Positions 1-7,404 of a stretch of DNA of 42,694 bases are shown here, one piece after another; positions within the stretch are counted from its first letter, which is position 1, and every line of letters begins with the position of its first letter. This DNA comes from an uncultured Oscillospiraceae bacterium. Lineage in GTDB: Bacteria > Bacillota > Clostridia > Oscillospirales > Oscillospiraceae. The notes under the pieces were generated by a model. That model searched no databases. It had not been told where the DNA came from and saw only the letters and a list, made by a program, of their open reading frames with translations. A program made the translations under genes and the position numbers. The DNA is taken from assembly GCA_934511165.1 (NCBI GenBank), contig CAKSWA010000018.1:1-42694 (forward strand), in the 5' to 3' direction.

Positions 1-76
1 TGTCGTGTTGTCTTTCTTTTTTTCGCACTACCGCCCCTTTTCTCGGGGGTGTTGCACTTCACATGATAACCTGTCA

Positions 77-103
77 GGCTCCCTCCGATGAGGGGGCCTT
101 TTT
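77..103 (+). terminator. Rho-independent terminator of an upstream gene
   Basis: A 9-bp stem (77-85 with 90-98, one G-T pair) and a 4-base loop are followed by TTTTT. It ends a plus-strand transcript that begins outside the window. The rest of 1-307 holds the leader of the next gene and no other feature I can support. Confidence 0.75.
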
Positions 104-307
104 CTGTTTATGCATAAAATTAACAAAAAGTAACGTTATGTAACCCATAATGTGAATATTGGGAGGCCGGACAAGCACTATTCGCTGTGGAAAACTCTGT
201 GGGAAATGTTCAAAACTCTTTTATTTCCTATTATTTCCCGGCGCGGGACAAAAATGAATATTCACAGTCTATTCATAATAGGATGGGAGGAGAAGGGAGG
301 CGCGTCC

Positions 308-1456
308 ATGCGCAGGTTCATTTGCGCGGCTCTGGCCGCTCTTTACCTCACGATACCGGCACTCGCCGTGGAACCGCTGCCGGAGGAAAGCTTTTCGCTT
401 TCCTGCACGGCGGCGGTGCTGATGGAGCGGCAGACCGGCACGGTACTCTATGAGAAGGAATCGCACCGGCATCTCTCCCCGGCAAGCGTGACGAAGGTGA
501 TGACGCTGCTGCTCGTGGCGGAGGCGGTAGAGAGCGGCGCGATCTCGCCGGACGATCCCATAACGGCGAGCCGCCGCGCAGCTTCGATGGGCGGCAGCCA
601 GATCTGGCTTGAGGAGGGCGAGGTGATGACCGTGGCGGAGATGACCAAGTGCGTGGCGGTCGTCTCGGCGAACGACTGCGCCGTGGCGCTCGCGGAGGCG
701 CTTTGCGGCTCGGAGGAGGCATTCGTCGCGCGCATGAACCGCCGTGCGGAGGAGCTGGGGCTCACCGACACGCATTTCACGAACTGCACCGGCCTCTTCG
801 AGGACGCGGAGCACTACACCTGCGCCTACGACATTGCGGTCATGTCGCGCGAACTATTAAAGCATGAGTTCGTCCGGCAGTACACGACGCTCTGGCAGGA
901 TACGATCCGCTCGGGTGCCTTTGGCCTTACCAACACGAATAAGCTCGTGCGGCATTATACTGGCTGCACGGGGCTCAAAACGGGCTTTACGTCCACGGCG
1001 ATGTACTGTCTGGCCGCCTCCGCCGAGCGCGGCGGCGTGGAGTACATCGCGGTGATCCTCCACGGTGAAACGAGCCAGCTTCGCTTTGACGCGGCGCGCA
1101 CGCTCCTGGACTACGCCTTTGCCAACTACGCGCTCGTCATGCCGGAGACCGGCGCGCCCGACGTGCCAGTGTCGCTTGGCAAGGTGGAATCCGTGCGCGC
1201 GGTGTGTGAGAGCGCCGGGACGGTGCTCATCGAAAAGGCGCGGCAGAAGGAGCTCTCCGCCGTATACGAGCTGCCGGAAAAGGTTGACGCGCCCGTCGCC
1301 GCCGGGCAGATCCTCGGAACGCTCCGGTACGTTGCCGGCGGCGAGACGGTCGCGAGCGTTCCGATCTGCGCGGCGGAGAGCGTGGAGCGCGTCGGTGTCG
1401 GCGAGCTCTGGGTGCTGCTCGCCGCGGCGCTCTGCGGCCGGACAAATACGCAATAG
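308..1456 (+). CDS. D-alanyl-D-alanine carboxypeptidase (peptidase S11, DacF/PBP5 type)
   Basis: This 382-residue protein should trim the terminal D-Ala from peptidoglycan stem peptides outside the membrane. The N-terminus is a signal peptide (MRRF, hydrophobic stretch, ALA-V). The three penicillin-binding motifs are in order: SxxK as SVTK, SxN as SAN, and KTG in GLKTGFT. A PBP5 C-terminal beta domain follows, and the last residues form a hydrophobic helix typical of a membrane anchor. I chose the ATG at 308 because AGAAGGGAGG lies 7 bases upstream and the signal peptide begins there; the frame is open back to 152 but that part lacks a ribosome binding site. In spore formers DacF is often a sporulation gene, but I cannot assign the sigma factor. 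pgi follows 74 bases downstream. Confidence 0.93.
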   Translation: MRRFICAALAALYLTIPALAVEPLPEESFSLSCTAAVLMERQTGTVLYEKESHRHLSPASVTKVMTLLLVAEAVESGAISPDDPITASRRAASMGGSQIWLEEGEVMTVAEMTKCVAVVSANDCAVALAEALCGSEEAFVARMNRRAEELGLTDTHFTNCTGLFEDAEHYTCAYDIAVMSRELLKHEFVRQYTTLWQDTIRSGAFGLTNTNKLVRHYTGCTGLKTGFTSTAMYCLAASAERGGVEYIAVILHGETSQLRFDAARTLLDYAFANYALVMPETGAPDVPVSLGKVESVRAVCESAGTVLIEKARQKELSAVYELPEKVDAPVAAGQILGTLRYVAGGETVASVPICAAESVERVGVGELWVLLAAALCGRTNTQ

Positions 1457-1530
1457 TTCATCTTGCAAGTGAGCGCCGGAGAGTGTACAATGTCGCCAAA
1501 GAAAGAAATTAACCGCAGGGAGGTATACCA

Positions 1531-2799
1531 ATGATTCATGTTGATCTCACCGGCGCTGCGCCGTTTTTCGGCGAAACTACACCGGATTATGCCGCCGCAG
1601 AGGCGGCGCACCGCACGCTCAGCGAAAAGACGGGCGCGGGTTCGGATTTTCTCGGCTGGACGGAGCTGCCGCACCGCATCCGTGAAACGGAGCTTGCACG
1701 CATTCTCGCCGCAGGGAAAACGATCCGCGAAAAGGGCGACGCGCTCGTCGTTATCGGCATCGGCGGTTCGTATCTCGGCGCGAGAGCGGCCTATGAGCTG
1801 ATTGGCCGGCGCGAGGGCGGCGCGGAGCTGCTTTTTGCCGGAAACGGCCTTTCCGCCGCGACGCTCTGCGACACGATCGAAAAGCTCGGAGAGCGTGATT
1901 TCTGCGTGAACGTCGTTTCGAAATCCGGTACGACGCTCGAGCCGGCGCTCGGCTTCCGCGTGTTCCGCGATCTGCTCATCAAAAAATACGGCGAGGAAGA
2001 GGCCAACCGCCGCATTTTCGCCACGACCGACGCGCGCCGCGGCGCTCTCAAGAGCGAGGCGGACGCCGCCGGGTGGGAAAGCTTTGTTGTGCCGGACGAT
2101 GTCGGCGGACGCTACAGCGTTCTCTCCGCTGTCGGTCTGCTGCCGCTCTGCGCCGCGGGGATCGACATTGAAAAGATCCTCACCGTCGCCGAGGAGACGT
2201 TCGCTTCTCTCGACGAGCGCAGCGAGAATAACCCCTGCTGGCAGTACGCCGCTGCACGCCAGGCGCTCTATAAGAGCGGCAAGGCCGTGGAGATTCTCGC
2301 GTGCTACGAGCCGCGCTTCCGCATGATGGCGGAGTGGTGGAAGCAGCTGTACGGCGAATCCGAGGGCAAGAACGGTCTCGGCATTTTCCCGGCGAGCGTG
2401 GAGTATAATGCCGACCTGCACTCCATGGGCCAGTACATTCAGGAGGGCCCGCGCCATCTGATGGAGACTGTCGTGAGCTTTGCCTCTCTCCCCGGCGGGT
2501 ACACCGTTCCCGCCGACGCGCACGACGGCGACGGACTGAATTATCTCGCCGGACACGACTTCAACGAGATCGCCGCCATTGCCCGCGCGGCGGTGAAGGC
2601 TGCGCACATCGAAGGCGGCGTTCCCAATCTCGCCATCGAGGTTTCAGACATGGCGGAGACCGGCTTTGCCGAGCTTGTCTGCTTCTTTGAACTTGCCTGC
2701 GGCATTTCCGGCTACATGGAGGGCGTGAATCCGTTCGATCAGCCGGGCGTGGAGGCCTACAAAAAGCTCATGTTCCGCGGTCTTGCCGCGCTGAAATGA
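1531..2799 (+). CDS. pgi: Glucose-6-phosphate isomerase
   Basis: Cytosolic enzyme that interconverts glucose 6-phosphate and fructose 6-phosphate in glycolysis and gluconeogenesis. The 422-residue product has the SIS-fold sugar-phosphate loop GIGGSYLGAR, the phosphate-binding SKSGTTLE, the GGRYSVLSAVG segment and the C-terminal signature around EGKNGLGIFPASVEYNADL. The length fits the short clostridial form. The ATG at 1531 is preceded by GCAGGGAGG. No terminator is visible between it and the next gene, which has its own promoter. Confidence 0.97.
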   Translation: MIHVDLTGAAPFFGETTPDYAAAEAAHRTLSEKTGAGSDFLGWTELPHRIRETELARILAAGKTIREKGDALVVIGIGGSYLGARAAYELIGRREGGAELLFAGNGLSAATLCDTIEKLGERDFCVNVVSKSGTTLEPALGFRVFRDLLIKKYGEEEANRRIFATTDARRGALKSEADAAGWESFVVPDDVGGRYSVLSAVGLLPLCAAGIDIEKILTVAEETFASLDERSENNPCWQYAAARQALYKSGKAVEILACYEPRFRMMAEWWKQLYGESEGKNGLGIFPASVEYNADLHSMGQYIQEGPRHLMETVVSFASLPGGYTVPADAHDGDGLNYLAGHDFNEIAAIARAAVKAAHIEGGVPNLAIEVSDMAETGFAELVCFFELACGISGYMEGVNPFDQPGVEAYKKLMFRGLAALK

Positions 2800-2829
2800 A
2801 GAACATTCGGTGAACAATCGAAAAGCGCC

Positions 2830-2858
2830 TTGCAACGGGCGGCGGAAGATGGTAGAAT
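2830..2858 (+). promoter_or_regulatory. Sigma-A type promoter for the P-loop/S4 gene pair
   Basis: TTGCAA (2830-2835), a 17-base spacer and TAGAAT (2853-2858), 55 bases ahead of the next start codon. Confidence 0.7.
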
Positions 2859-2913
2859 ACTCAAAAAGAAGCATTCGCATCTTTCTTTAAAATTACAAAT
2901 GAGGTGATTTCCT

Positions 2914-3324
2914 ATGGTTAAACTCATCATGGGTCTGTCCGGCTCCGGCAAGACCAAGACCCTGATCTCTCTCGTCAGCGAAGCCATTGAAAAGGAACAG
3001 GGCAATGTTGTCTGCATCGAAAAGAGCCGGCATCTGACCTATGATATTCCCTATCAGGCGCGGCTGATCCGCACCGACGATTACGGCGTCCGCGGCAACA
3101 CGATGCTGCTCGGCTTCCTGTGCGGCCTGCACGCCGGAAACTATGACATCACCCATTTCTTCATCGACGATCTCAACAAGATCCTCGACGACCGCTCCAA
3201 TGAGGCGCTGGAGAAGTTCCTCGACACGCTTGCCGAGTTCGGCGCGCGCGAGAACATCAACTTCACCATCACCATCACCGCCGATCCCTCCGGCGCGGGC
3301 GACGGTCTGAAGAAATATTTCTGA
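2914..3324 (+). CDS. Small P-loop NTPase-like protein of unknown function
   Basis: This 136-residue protein opens directly with a Walker A loop (VKLIMGLSGSGKTKT, residues 2-16) and has a possible Walker B strand further on (THFFIDDL, about residue 85). It is too short for a complete AAA or kinase domain with a lid. Proteins like this are sometimes labelled PilT-like, but no secretion or pilus motif is present. Start: ATG at 2914 with AATGAGGTGATT upstream. The stop lies one base before the ATG of the S4-domain gene, so the two are probably co-translated, and a link to ribosome or RNA work is possible. The function is unknown. Confidence 0.85.
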   Translation: MVKLIMGLSGSGKTKTLISLVSEAIEKEQGNVVCIEKSRHLTYDIPYQARLIRTDDYGVRGNTMLLGFLCGLHAGNYDITHFFIDDLNKILDDRSNEALEKFLDTLAEFGARENINFTITITADPSGAGDGLKKYF

Positions 3325-3325
3325 T

Positions 3326-3565
3326 ATGCGGCTCGACAAGTGGCTGAAGGTCTCGCGGCTCATCAAGCGCCGCACCGTGGCGCAGGAGGCGTGCGACGGC
3401 GGGCATGTGTCCGTCGGCGGGCGCGTCGCCAAGCCCTCCACCGATGTGAAGGTGGGCGACGTGATCGAGATCCGCTTCGGCGCAAAAACGCTGCGGGCGG
3501 AAGTCCTCTCCGTGCAGGAAACGGTCAAAAAAGACGATGCCGCCGCGATGTACCGCGAACTGTGA
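3326..3565 (+). CDS. rqcP: S4-domain RNA-binding protein, RqcP/YabO (Hsp15-like)
   Basis: A 79-residue protein that is almost entirely one S4 domain: MRLDKWLKVSRLIKRRT, then a GGHVSVGGRVAKPS turn. Length and sequence match Bacillus YabO, now called RqcP, which binds 50S-peptidyl-tRNA complexes and supports Ala-tailing of stalled chains by RqcH. Hsp15 in proteobacteria is the related form. The ATG sits one base after the stop of the preceding gene and has no strong Shine-Dalgarno sequence, so it probably depends on translational coupling. A strong terminator follows at 3569. Confidence 0.88.
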   Translation: MRLDKWLKVSRLIKRRTVAQEACDGGHVSVGGRVAKPSTDVKVGDVIEIRFGAKTLRAEVLSVQETVKKDDAAAMYREL

Positions 3566-3568
3566 TAG

Positions 3569-3606
3569 AAAAACGCATTCTCCGTTTCTTCGGAGAGTGC
3601 GTTTTT
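3569..3606 (+). terminator. Rho-independent terminator after rqcP
   Basis: A 16-base arm (3569-3584) and its complement (3591-3606), with one G-T pair and a TTTCTT loop. The second arm ends in TTTTT. Confidence 0.9.
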
Positions 3607-3636
3607 CCGTCTCCATCCGCCATAGCCAGAAATACG

Positions 3637-3666
3637 CTGGCAATTGGTGCCGGGCTGTGGTATGAT
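3637..3666 (+). promoter_or_regulatory. Probable promoter of the carbonic anhydrase gene
   Basis: CTGGCA (3637-3642), an 18-base spacer and TATGAT (3661-3666). The -35 box matches 4 of 6 consensus bases. It lies just after the rqcP terminator. Confidence 0.55.
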
Positions 3667-3706
3667 AAGCATCGGTTAAATCACACAGTCAGGACGGTGC
3701 TGCCAT

Positions 3707-4213
3707 ATGATTCGGAACATTCCCGGAAAGCCTATGCATATTGCTGACGATGTGTATATTGCAGAAAACGCCACGCTGGTGGGCGAGATCGACATTGCGC
3801 CGGAGGCAAGCATCTGGTATGGCGCTGTGCTTCGCGGCGATGTCGGCGCCATCCGGATCGGCCGCCGCTGCGCCATCGAGGACAATGTCACGATCCACGA
3901 GGCAGCGGTTTTGGGGGACGACACCGTTGTAGGCCACAACGCTGTGGTTCACGGCTGCACGGTGGGAAAGGGCTGTCTGATCGGCATGAACGCCACCGTC
4001 ATGACCGGAGCCGTGATCGGCGACGGGTGCCTGATCGCCGCCGGCTGTCTGATATCGGAAGGAAAAATTATTCCGCCGGGCAGTCTTGTAATAGGTGTGC
4101 CCGGCCGGGTCGCAGGGCCGCTGACGCCGAAGCAGGCGCAGTGTATCGCGGCGGCATCGGAAAACTATCAGAAATTGGCTCAGATGCAGCTTCCGCAGCC
4201 CTTAAAACCCTGA
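3707..4213 (+). CDS. Gamma carbonic anhydrase family protein (left-handed beta-helix)
   Basis: A 168-residue hexapeptide-repeat protein of the gamma-CA/YrdA family, expected to fold as a trimeric left-handed beta-helix with a metal bound between subunits. Repeats begin near residue 20 (ATLVGEIDIAPEASIWYGAV). The three candidate zinc histidines are in NVTIHE and in VVGHNAVVHG. Some family members are active carbonic anhydrases, while others are acyltransferase-like or uncharacterised, so the enzymatic role is not certain. The ATG at 3707 has AGGACGG upstream. The gene stands alone between its promoter and a strong terminator. Confidence 0.9.
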   Translation: MIRNIPGKPMHIADDVYIAENATLVGEIDIAPEASIWYGAVLRGDVGAIRIGRRCAIEDNVTIHEAAVLGDDTVVGHNAVVHGCTVGKGCLIGMNATVMTGAVIGDGCLIAAGCLISEGKIIPPGSLVIGVPGRVAGPLTPKQAQCIAAASENYQKLAQMQLPQPLKP

Positions 4214-4220
4214 ATATAAG

Positions 4221-4275
4221 AACCGGGGCTGTATCGCATGATTTTCTGCGTCATGCGGTACAGCCCCGGTTTTTT
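4221..4275. terminator. Long bidirectional terminator between convergent genes
   Basis: A 21-bp stem (4221-4241 with 4251-4271, one G-T pair) has TTTTTT on the plus side. The mirror A-run lies too far out to be strong on the minus side. It separates the carbonic anhydrase gene from the convergent yitT-like gene. Confidence 0.88.
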
Positions 4276-4281
4276 CGTTCG

Positions 4282-5178
4282 TTATTTTTCGTCCTTCTCG
4301 GGCGGCTCCGCCACGCGGAGCATGTGGAAGCCCTCGCCGTGGACTTCGTTGGATTCAAGGATGATGGTAAACGACGCCGGGTCGAGCAGCTTCACCTCGC
4401 GGGTGATGGCAAACATTTCCTTGCCGGAGCAGGCGCACAGCACCACATCGCGGTGATCCTTCCGGAAGCCGCCGCGCGCGTCGATGATCGTTGTGCCGCG
4501 GCCGCAGAGGTCGTCGATCCGCTCCGTGACGGCTTCGCCGTGGTTGGTGACGATGAGTGCGAGCTTTCCGGCGTTCGCGCCGTACATGATCTTGTCGGCA
4601 ATGACGGCGAAAATGAGGTCGATCATCATGCCGTAGACGATGCCGTCAAAATCGCGGAAAATGATGCCGCCGAGCACCACAACGATGCCGTCCGTGAGCA
4701 TGATGAACCGGCCAAGCGGCAGGTGCGGGTGCTTGGCCTTGAGCGCCATTGTGATGAAGTCCGCGCCGCCGGTGGAGGAGTTGCGCATATAGATGAGCGC
4801 GTAGCCCAGCCCGCCGAGCACGCCCGCGCAGATGGCGGCGACGAGCCGCTCGCCGGTGTACTGCGGCAGCATCGGGGCTATGTAATCCACGAAAAGCGAG
4901 GAGAGGATCATGCACCGGACGCTGCAAAGGAAAAACCGGCGGCCAAGCATCCGGCAGCAGATGATCGCCACCGGGATGTTGAGCACGATCGTCATCACGC
5001 CGATGGGCAGACCAAAGAGGCGGTACAAAATCAGCGCGAGACCGGAAAAGCCGGTCATCGGGAACTTTGCGGGCAAGGCGAAGTTATAGATGGCAACGCC
5101 GGTCAATATACTCCCGACGATCTCCACCAGCGTATCGAACATCCACGTTTTCCCGAACAGCTTACCCACGACGGCCAT
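4282..5178 (-). CDS. YitT family membrane protein (DUF161 plus DUF2179)
   Basis: A 298-residue integral membrane protein. About five to six hydrophobic segments occupy residues 15-200 (for example LVEIVGSILTGVAIYNFALP and LVAAICAGVLGGLGYALIY), with the YitT signature around NSSTGGADFI. The C-terminal 90 residues form the soluble DUF2179 domain. The family is widespread in Firmicutes and its transport substrate is unknown. I place the start at the ATG at 5178. The open frame continues upstream only through a terminator-like hairpin. GAAAGGGAG abuts this ATG and AAAAGGA lies further up, so the exact start is not firm. Confidence 0.9.
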   Translation of the reverse strand: MAVVGKLFGKTWMFDTLVEIVGSILTGVAIYNFALPAKFPMTGFSGLALILYRLFGLPIGVMTIVLNIPVAIICCRMLGRRFFLCSVRCMILSSLFVDYIAPMLPQYTGERLVAAICAGVLGGLGYALIYMRNSSTGGADFITMALKAKHPHLPLGRFIMLTDGIVVVLGGIIFRDFDGIVYGMMIDLIFAVIADKIMYGANAGKLALIVTNHGEAVTERIDDLCGRGTTIIDARGGFRKDHRDVVLCACSGKEMFAITREVKLLDPASFTIILESNEVHGEGFHMLRVAEPPEKDEK

Positions 5179-5200
5179 CTCCCTTTCTTTTCCTTTTATC

Positions 5201-5246
5201 AAAAAAGAGCGGACGCGAATTATGAGACCGATTCGCATCCGCTCTT
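5201..5246 (-). terminator. Terminator hairpin between DUF362 gene and yitT-like gene
   Basis: A 16-bp stem (5231-5246 with 5205-5220, one mismatch) is followed on the minus strand by TTTTTT. It should end the DUF362 operon. It also begins at the predicted +1 of the yitT-like promoter, so that mRNA would start with this hairpin. Confidence 0.8.
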
Positions 5247-5251
5247 CTTTT

Positions 5252-5281
5252 ATTTTATCACGCGAAGATTTATCTTGTCAA
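5252..5281 (-). promoter_or_regulatory. Sigma-A promoter for the yitT-like gene
   Basis: On the minus strand TTGACA (5281-5276), an 18-base spacer and TAAAAT (5257-5252), with TG one base before the -10 box (extended -10). Confidence 0.7.
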
Positions 5282-5308
5282 TTCCGCCAAAAGCGCCGCG
5301 CGTATTTT

Positions 5309-6190
5309 TTACAATTCGACGAGCTCATATTCCCGGCTGCCGACGCCGAGAGCGGCGGCGCACTCGATCGTGTGGATGCCGTGGAGCGACTCCACGCGCT
5401 CGATGAAATGCTTTTGGCCGGGGTCGTCCGTCGCGGCATAGATGAGATCGATGCACGCCTGATCGACCGCGACCGGGTCGAGCGAGGCGAGAATGCCGAT
5501 GTCCTTCATGCAGGGGTCCTCCGCCACGGCGCAGCAGTCGCAGTCCACGGAGAGGTTTTTCATCACGTTCACGAACGCCATGCTGCCGTGGAAATAATCC
5601 ACAACGGCGCTTGCCGCGTCCGCCATGCCCGCAAGGAACACGTCCTGCGCCGGAAGGCTGTCCCCGAACCGGTTCTGGTCGGTCGTCGTGCCGCCGGAGT
5701 GGATCCACACCTTGCCCGCAGTGGAGGCACAGCCGATGGAGAGCTGCTTGAGCGCTCCGCCGTAGCCGCCCATCGGGTGGCCCTTGAAGTGGGAGAGGAC
5801 GAGCATGGAGTCGTAGTTTTCGATGTCCTTGCCGACGATGTCCTTTTTCAGCACGCTGCCGTTCGGAATGGGAAGCTCCAGATCGGGGCCTTCGGCATCA
5901 AGAATGTCCACGTCGAACACCTCCGACCAACCGTGCTTGCGCAGGAGACGGCGGTGCTGCTCGGTGTAATTGCGGGAGCCTGCATACGCCGTGTTGCACT
6001 CGACGACGGTGCCGTTCACTGCTTCTACAACGCTCTTCCAGAATTCGGGGTGCAGGAAGTTCTGGTTGCCCTCCTCGCCGGAGTGCACCTTGACCGCGAC
6101 CTTGCCCGGAAGCTCCTTGCCAAGCGCGCGGTACAGCTCAAGAACCTTTTCCGGCGTGATCTCCCGGGAGAAATATACGGTGGGTTTCAT
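5309..6190 (-). CDS. DUF362 domain-containing protein
   Basis: A 293-residue soluble protein of the DUF362 family. Typical landmarks are VAVKVHSGEEGNQNFLHPEF, the GGYGGALKQLSIGCAS segment and the C-terminal ILASLDPVAVDQACIDLIY. A cysteine group near residue 210 (CDCCAVAEDPC) could hold a metal or Fe-S centre. Many family members carry a ferredoxin domain at the C-terminus, which this one lacks. The biochemical role is unknown. Start: ATG at 6190 with AAGGAAG upstream. It lies 17 bases after the zinc-ribbon gene and is probably co-transcribed with it. Confidence 0.9.
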   Translation of the reverse strand: MKPTVYFSREITPEKVLELYRALGKELPGKVAVKVHSGEEGNQNFLHPEFWKSVVEAVNGTVVECNTAYAGSRNYTEQHRRLLRKHGWSEVFDVDILDAEGPDLELPIPNGSVLKKDIVGKDIENYDSMLVLSHFKGHPMGGYGGALKQLSIGCASTAGKVWIHSGGTTTDQNRFGDSLPAQDVFLAGMADAASAVVDYFHGSMAFVNVMKNLSVDCDCCAVAEDPCMKDIGILASLDPVAVDQACIDLIYAATDDPGQKHFIERVESLHGIHTIECAAALGVGSREYELVEL

Positions 6191-6207
6191 AACGTGTCTT
6201 CCTTATT

Positions 6208-7008
6208 TCAACGTTTATTTTTTTGCTTTGCAATGGATTCCTTCACAGACTGCACAAGCTCGCCGATCACCGGCAGCGGTGCCCTTTTGCCCTGAAGAAC
6301 GTTCACGATGCCCTTGATCGTGCCGATCGTGCAGATGATGCCTCCAACGGTGCCGACCCAGCCCCACTTTGCGCCAAGCAAGCTCGTGAGCGTGCCGAAG
6401 ATGAGAAGCCCAAGTCCCTGCTCCGTGTGGTATTTCATGAATGGGTCGTCCCTCTGCGTGATGGCCGGGATCAGCCAGAAGGGGCCGAGATACGAAAATA
6501 CGGAGAGCTTCTGCCGGTCAACCGATTCGGCGGCCTTCTGCCGCATCGCATTATCGGAGGCGGAGTACGATTTCTCCTGCCGGTATTCACCGCTGTTCGC
6601 CTTTGTCTGGCCGGTGCGCTGCGAGGCGTACTGTGCCTGAGACGCTCCGGCCGTGCGCTGGGAGGTATACTGTCCCTGCGCCGGGCCGCCGGTGTGCGTC
6701 TGCTGCCACGGGTCCTGCTGCCAGCGCTTTTGCTGCTCGGCATAGCGGTGCTCGGCTTCTTCCTTCGCCTTTCGCTCCGCTTCCTCCCGAACTTTGCGCG
6801 CGGCTTCCTCCCGCTCGCGCCGCTCGGCCTCTGCCGCAGCCTCCCGTTCCCGACGCACCTCCTCCGCTGCACGGCGGCGTTCTTCCTCGGCGGCGCGTTC
6901 CGCCGCCTCCTTCGCCTTTTTCGCCTCGGCCTCCGGGTCGTAGCCGCAGGCGGGACACGCCGTTTCCCCGATCGGGATGTACGCGCCGCATTTATCGCAA
7001 AAACTCAA
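6208..7008 (-). CDS. Zinc-ribbon protein with charged linker and DUF4870/Tic20-like membrane domain
   Basis: A 266-residue protein in three parts. Residues 4-22 hold a zinc ribbon with two CxxC knuckles (CDKC and CPAC). Residues 28-100 are rich in Ala, Glu, Lys and Arg and should form a long helix or coiled coil. Residues about 165-250 have two to three hydrophobic segments (YLGPFWLIPAI, GLLIFGTLTSLLGAKWGWVG, VGGIICTIGTIKGIV) like DUF4870/Tic20-like domains. The start is a TTG at 7008: AAAGGGGGA lies 6 bases upstream and the zinc ribbon begins at once, while the open frame further up runs into the promoter. The function is unknown. Confidence 0.85.
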   Translation of the reverse strand: MSFCDKCGAYIPIGETACPACGYDPEAEAKKAKEAAERAAEEERRRAAEEVRREREAAAEAERREREEAARKVREEAERKAKEEAEHRYAEQQKRWQQDPWQQTHTGGPAQGQYTSQRTAGASQAQYASQRTGQTKANSGEYRQEKSYSASDNAMRQKAAESVDRQKLSVFSYLGPFWLIPAITQRDDPFMKYHTEQGLGLLIFGTLTSLLGAKWGWVGTVGGIICTIGTIKGIVNVLQGKRAPLPVIGELVQSVKESIAKQKNKR

Positions 7009-7045
7009 CGGGAATCCCCCTTTAAGCCCATAAAATCTTTTATAT

Positions 7046-7074
7046 AGTATAACGCGATTCCCGTCCGATTGCAA
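7046..7074 (-). promoter_or_regulatory. Sigma-A promoter of the zinc-ribbon/DUF362 operon
   Basis: On the minus strand TTGCAA (7074-7069), a 17-base spacer and TATACT (7051-7046), 37 bases ahead of the TTG start. Confidence 0.75.
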
Positions 7075-7086
7075 GGGCGCAGCACG

Positions 7087-7293
7087 TCAGGAGTGTCTCT
7101 TTTTGCGCGTATGAAAAGGCGGGGCATATCGGCCCCGCCCTGCAAGCAAATTCAGGTCACGCCCCATATCGTCATCATACGTCACGCCATCCACCACATA
7201 GGTATAAAACAGCACCGGGATATAGCGGCTCTCCAGATAGCTATAGGGCAGATCCACCGTGGAACAGCAGCTCAGAATAAATTTATCAGACAT
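7087..7293 (-). pseudogene. Truncated DegV family gene (N-terminal fragment)
   Basis: The 68-codon frame starts like DegV fatty-acid-binding proteins: SDKFILSCCSTVDLP, then IPVLFYTYVVDGVTYDDDMG. DegV proteins are normally about 280 residues. Here similarity stops near residue 50, and the frame then runs through a terminator hairpin and ends. The promoter and an AAGGAG site in front of the ATG are intact, so this looks like an internal and C-terminal deletion that kept the gene's own control signals. A short fatty-acid-binding protein is unlikely because the whole second domain is gone. Confidence 0.75.
7114..7139 (-). terminator. Terminator inside the DegV remnant
   Basis: A GC-only 8-bp stem (7118-7125 with 7132-7139) is followed on the minus strand by TTTT (7117-7114). 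The remnant's frame reads through it. Confidence 0.65.
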
Positions 7294-7317
7294 TGTGATT
7301 CTCCTTTTTCCGCAAGG

Positions 7318-7347
7318 ATGATATCACAGATTTTACCGCAACGTCAA
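7318..7347 (-). promoter_or_regulatory. Promoter of the DegV remnant
   Basis: On the minus strand TTGACG (7347-7342), an 18-base spacer and TATCAT (7323-7318). Confidence 0.65.
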
Positions 7348-7404
7348 TAATACAGTTCACTAAGAAATGTAATGTTTCATATTAGAAAGCGGCGCTTTTG
7401 CGGC

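Noticed and set aside
254..280. TGAATA and CATAATA ahead of the carboxypeptidase gene as a sporulation sigma-G/F promoter.
   Set aside because: The boxes are tempting, but the spacer is only 13 bases, too short for sigma-G or sigma-F.
2914..3324. Naming the P-loop protein as twitching motility protein PilT.
   Set aside because: It has only a Walker A motif and 136 residues; PilT-type His and Asp boxes are absent and no pilus genes are near.
5179..5238. Earlier start of the YitT-like protein at ATG 5238.
   Set aside because: Those codons lie in the terminator hairpin of the upstream operon, and no ribosome binding site precedes them.
4027..5406. A 459-codon plus-strand frame.
   Set aside because: It is antisense to the YitT-like gene and crosses a strong terminator.
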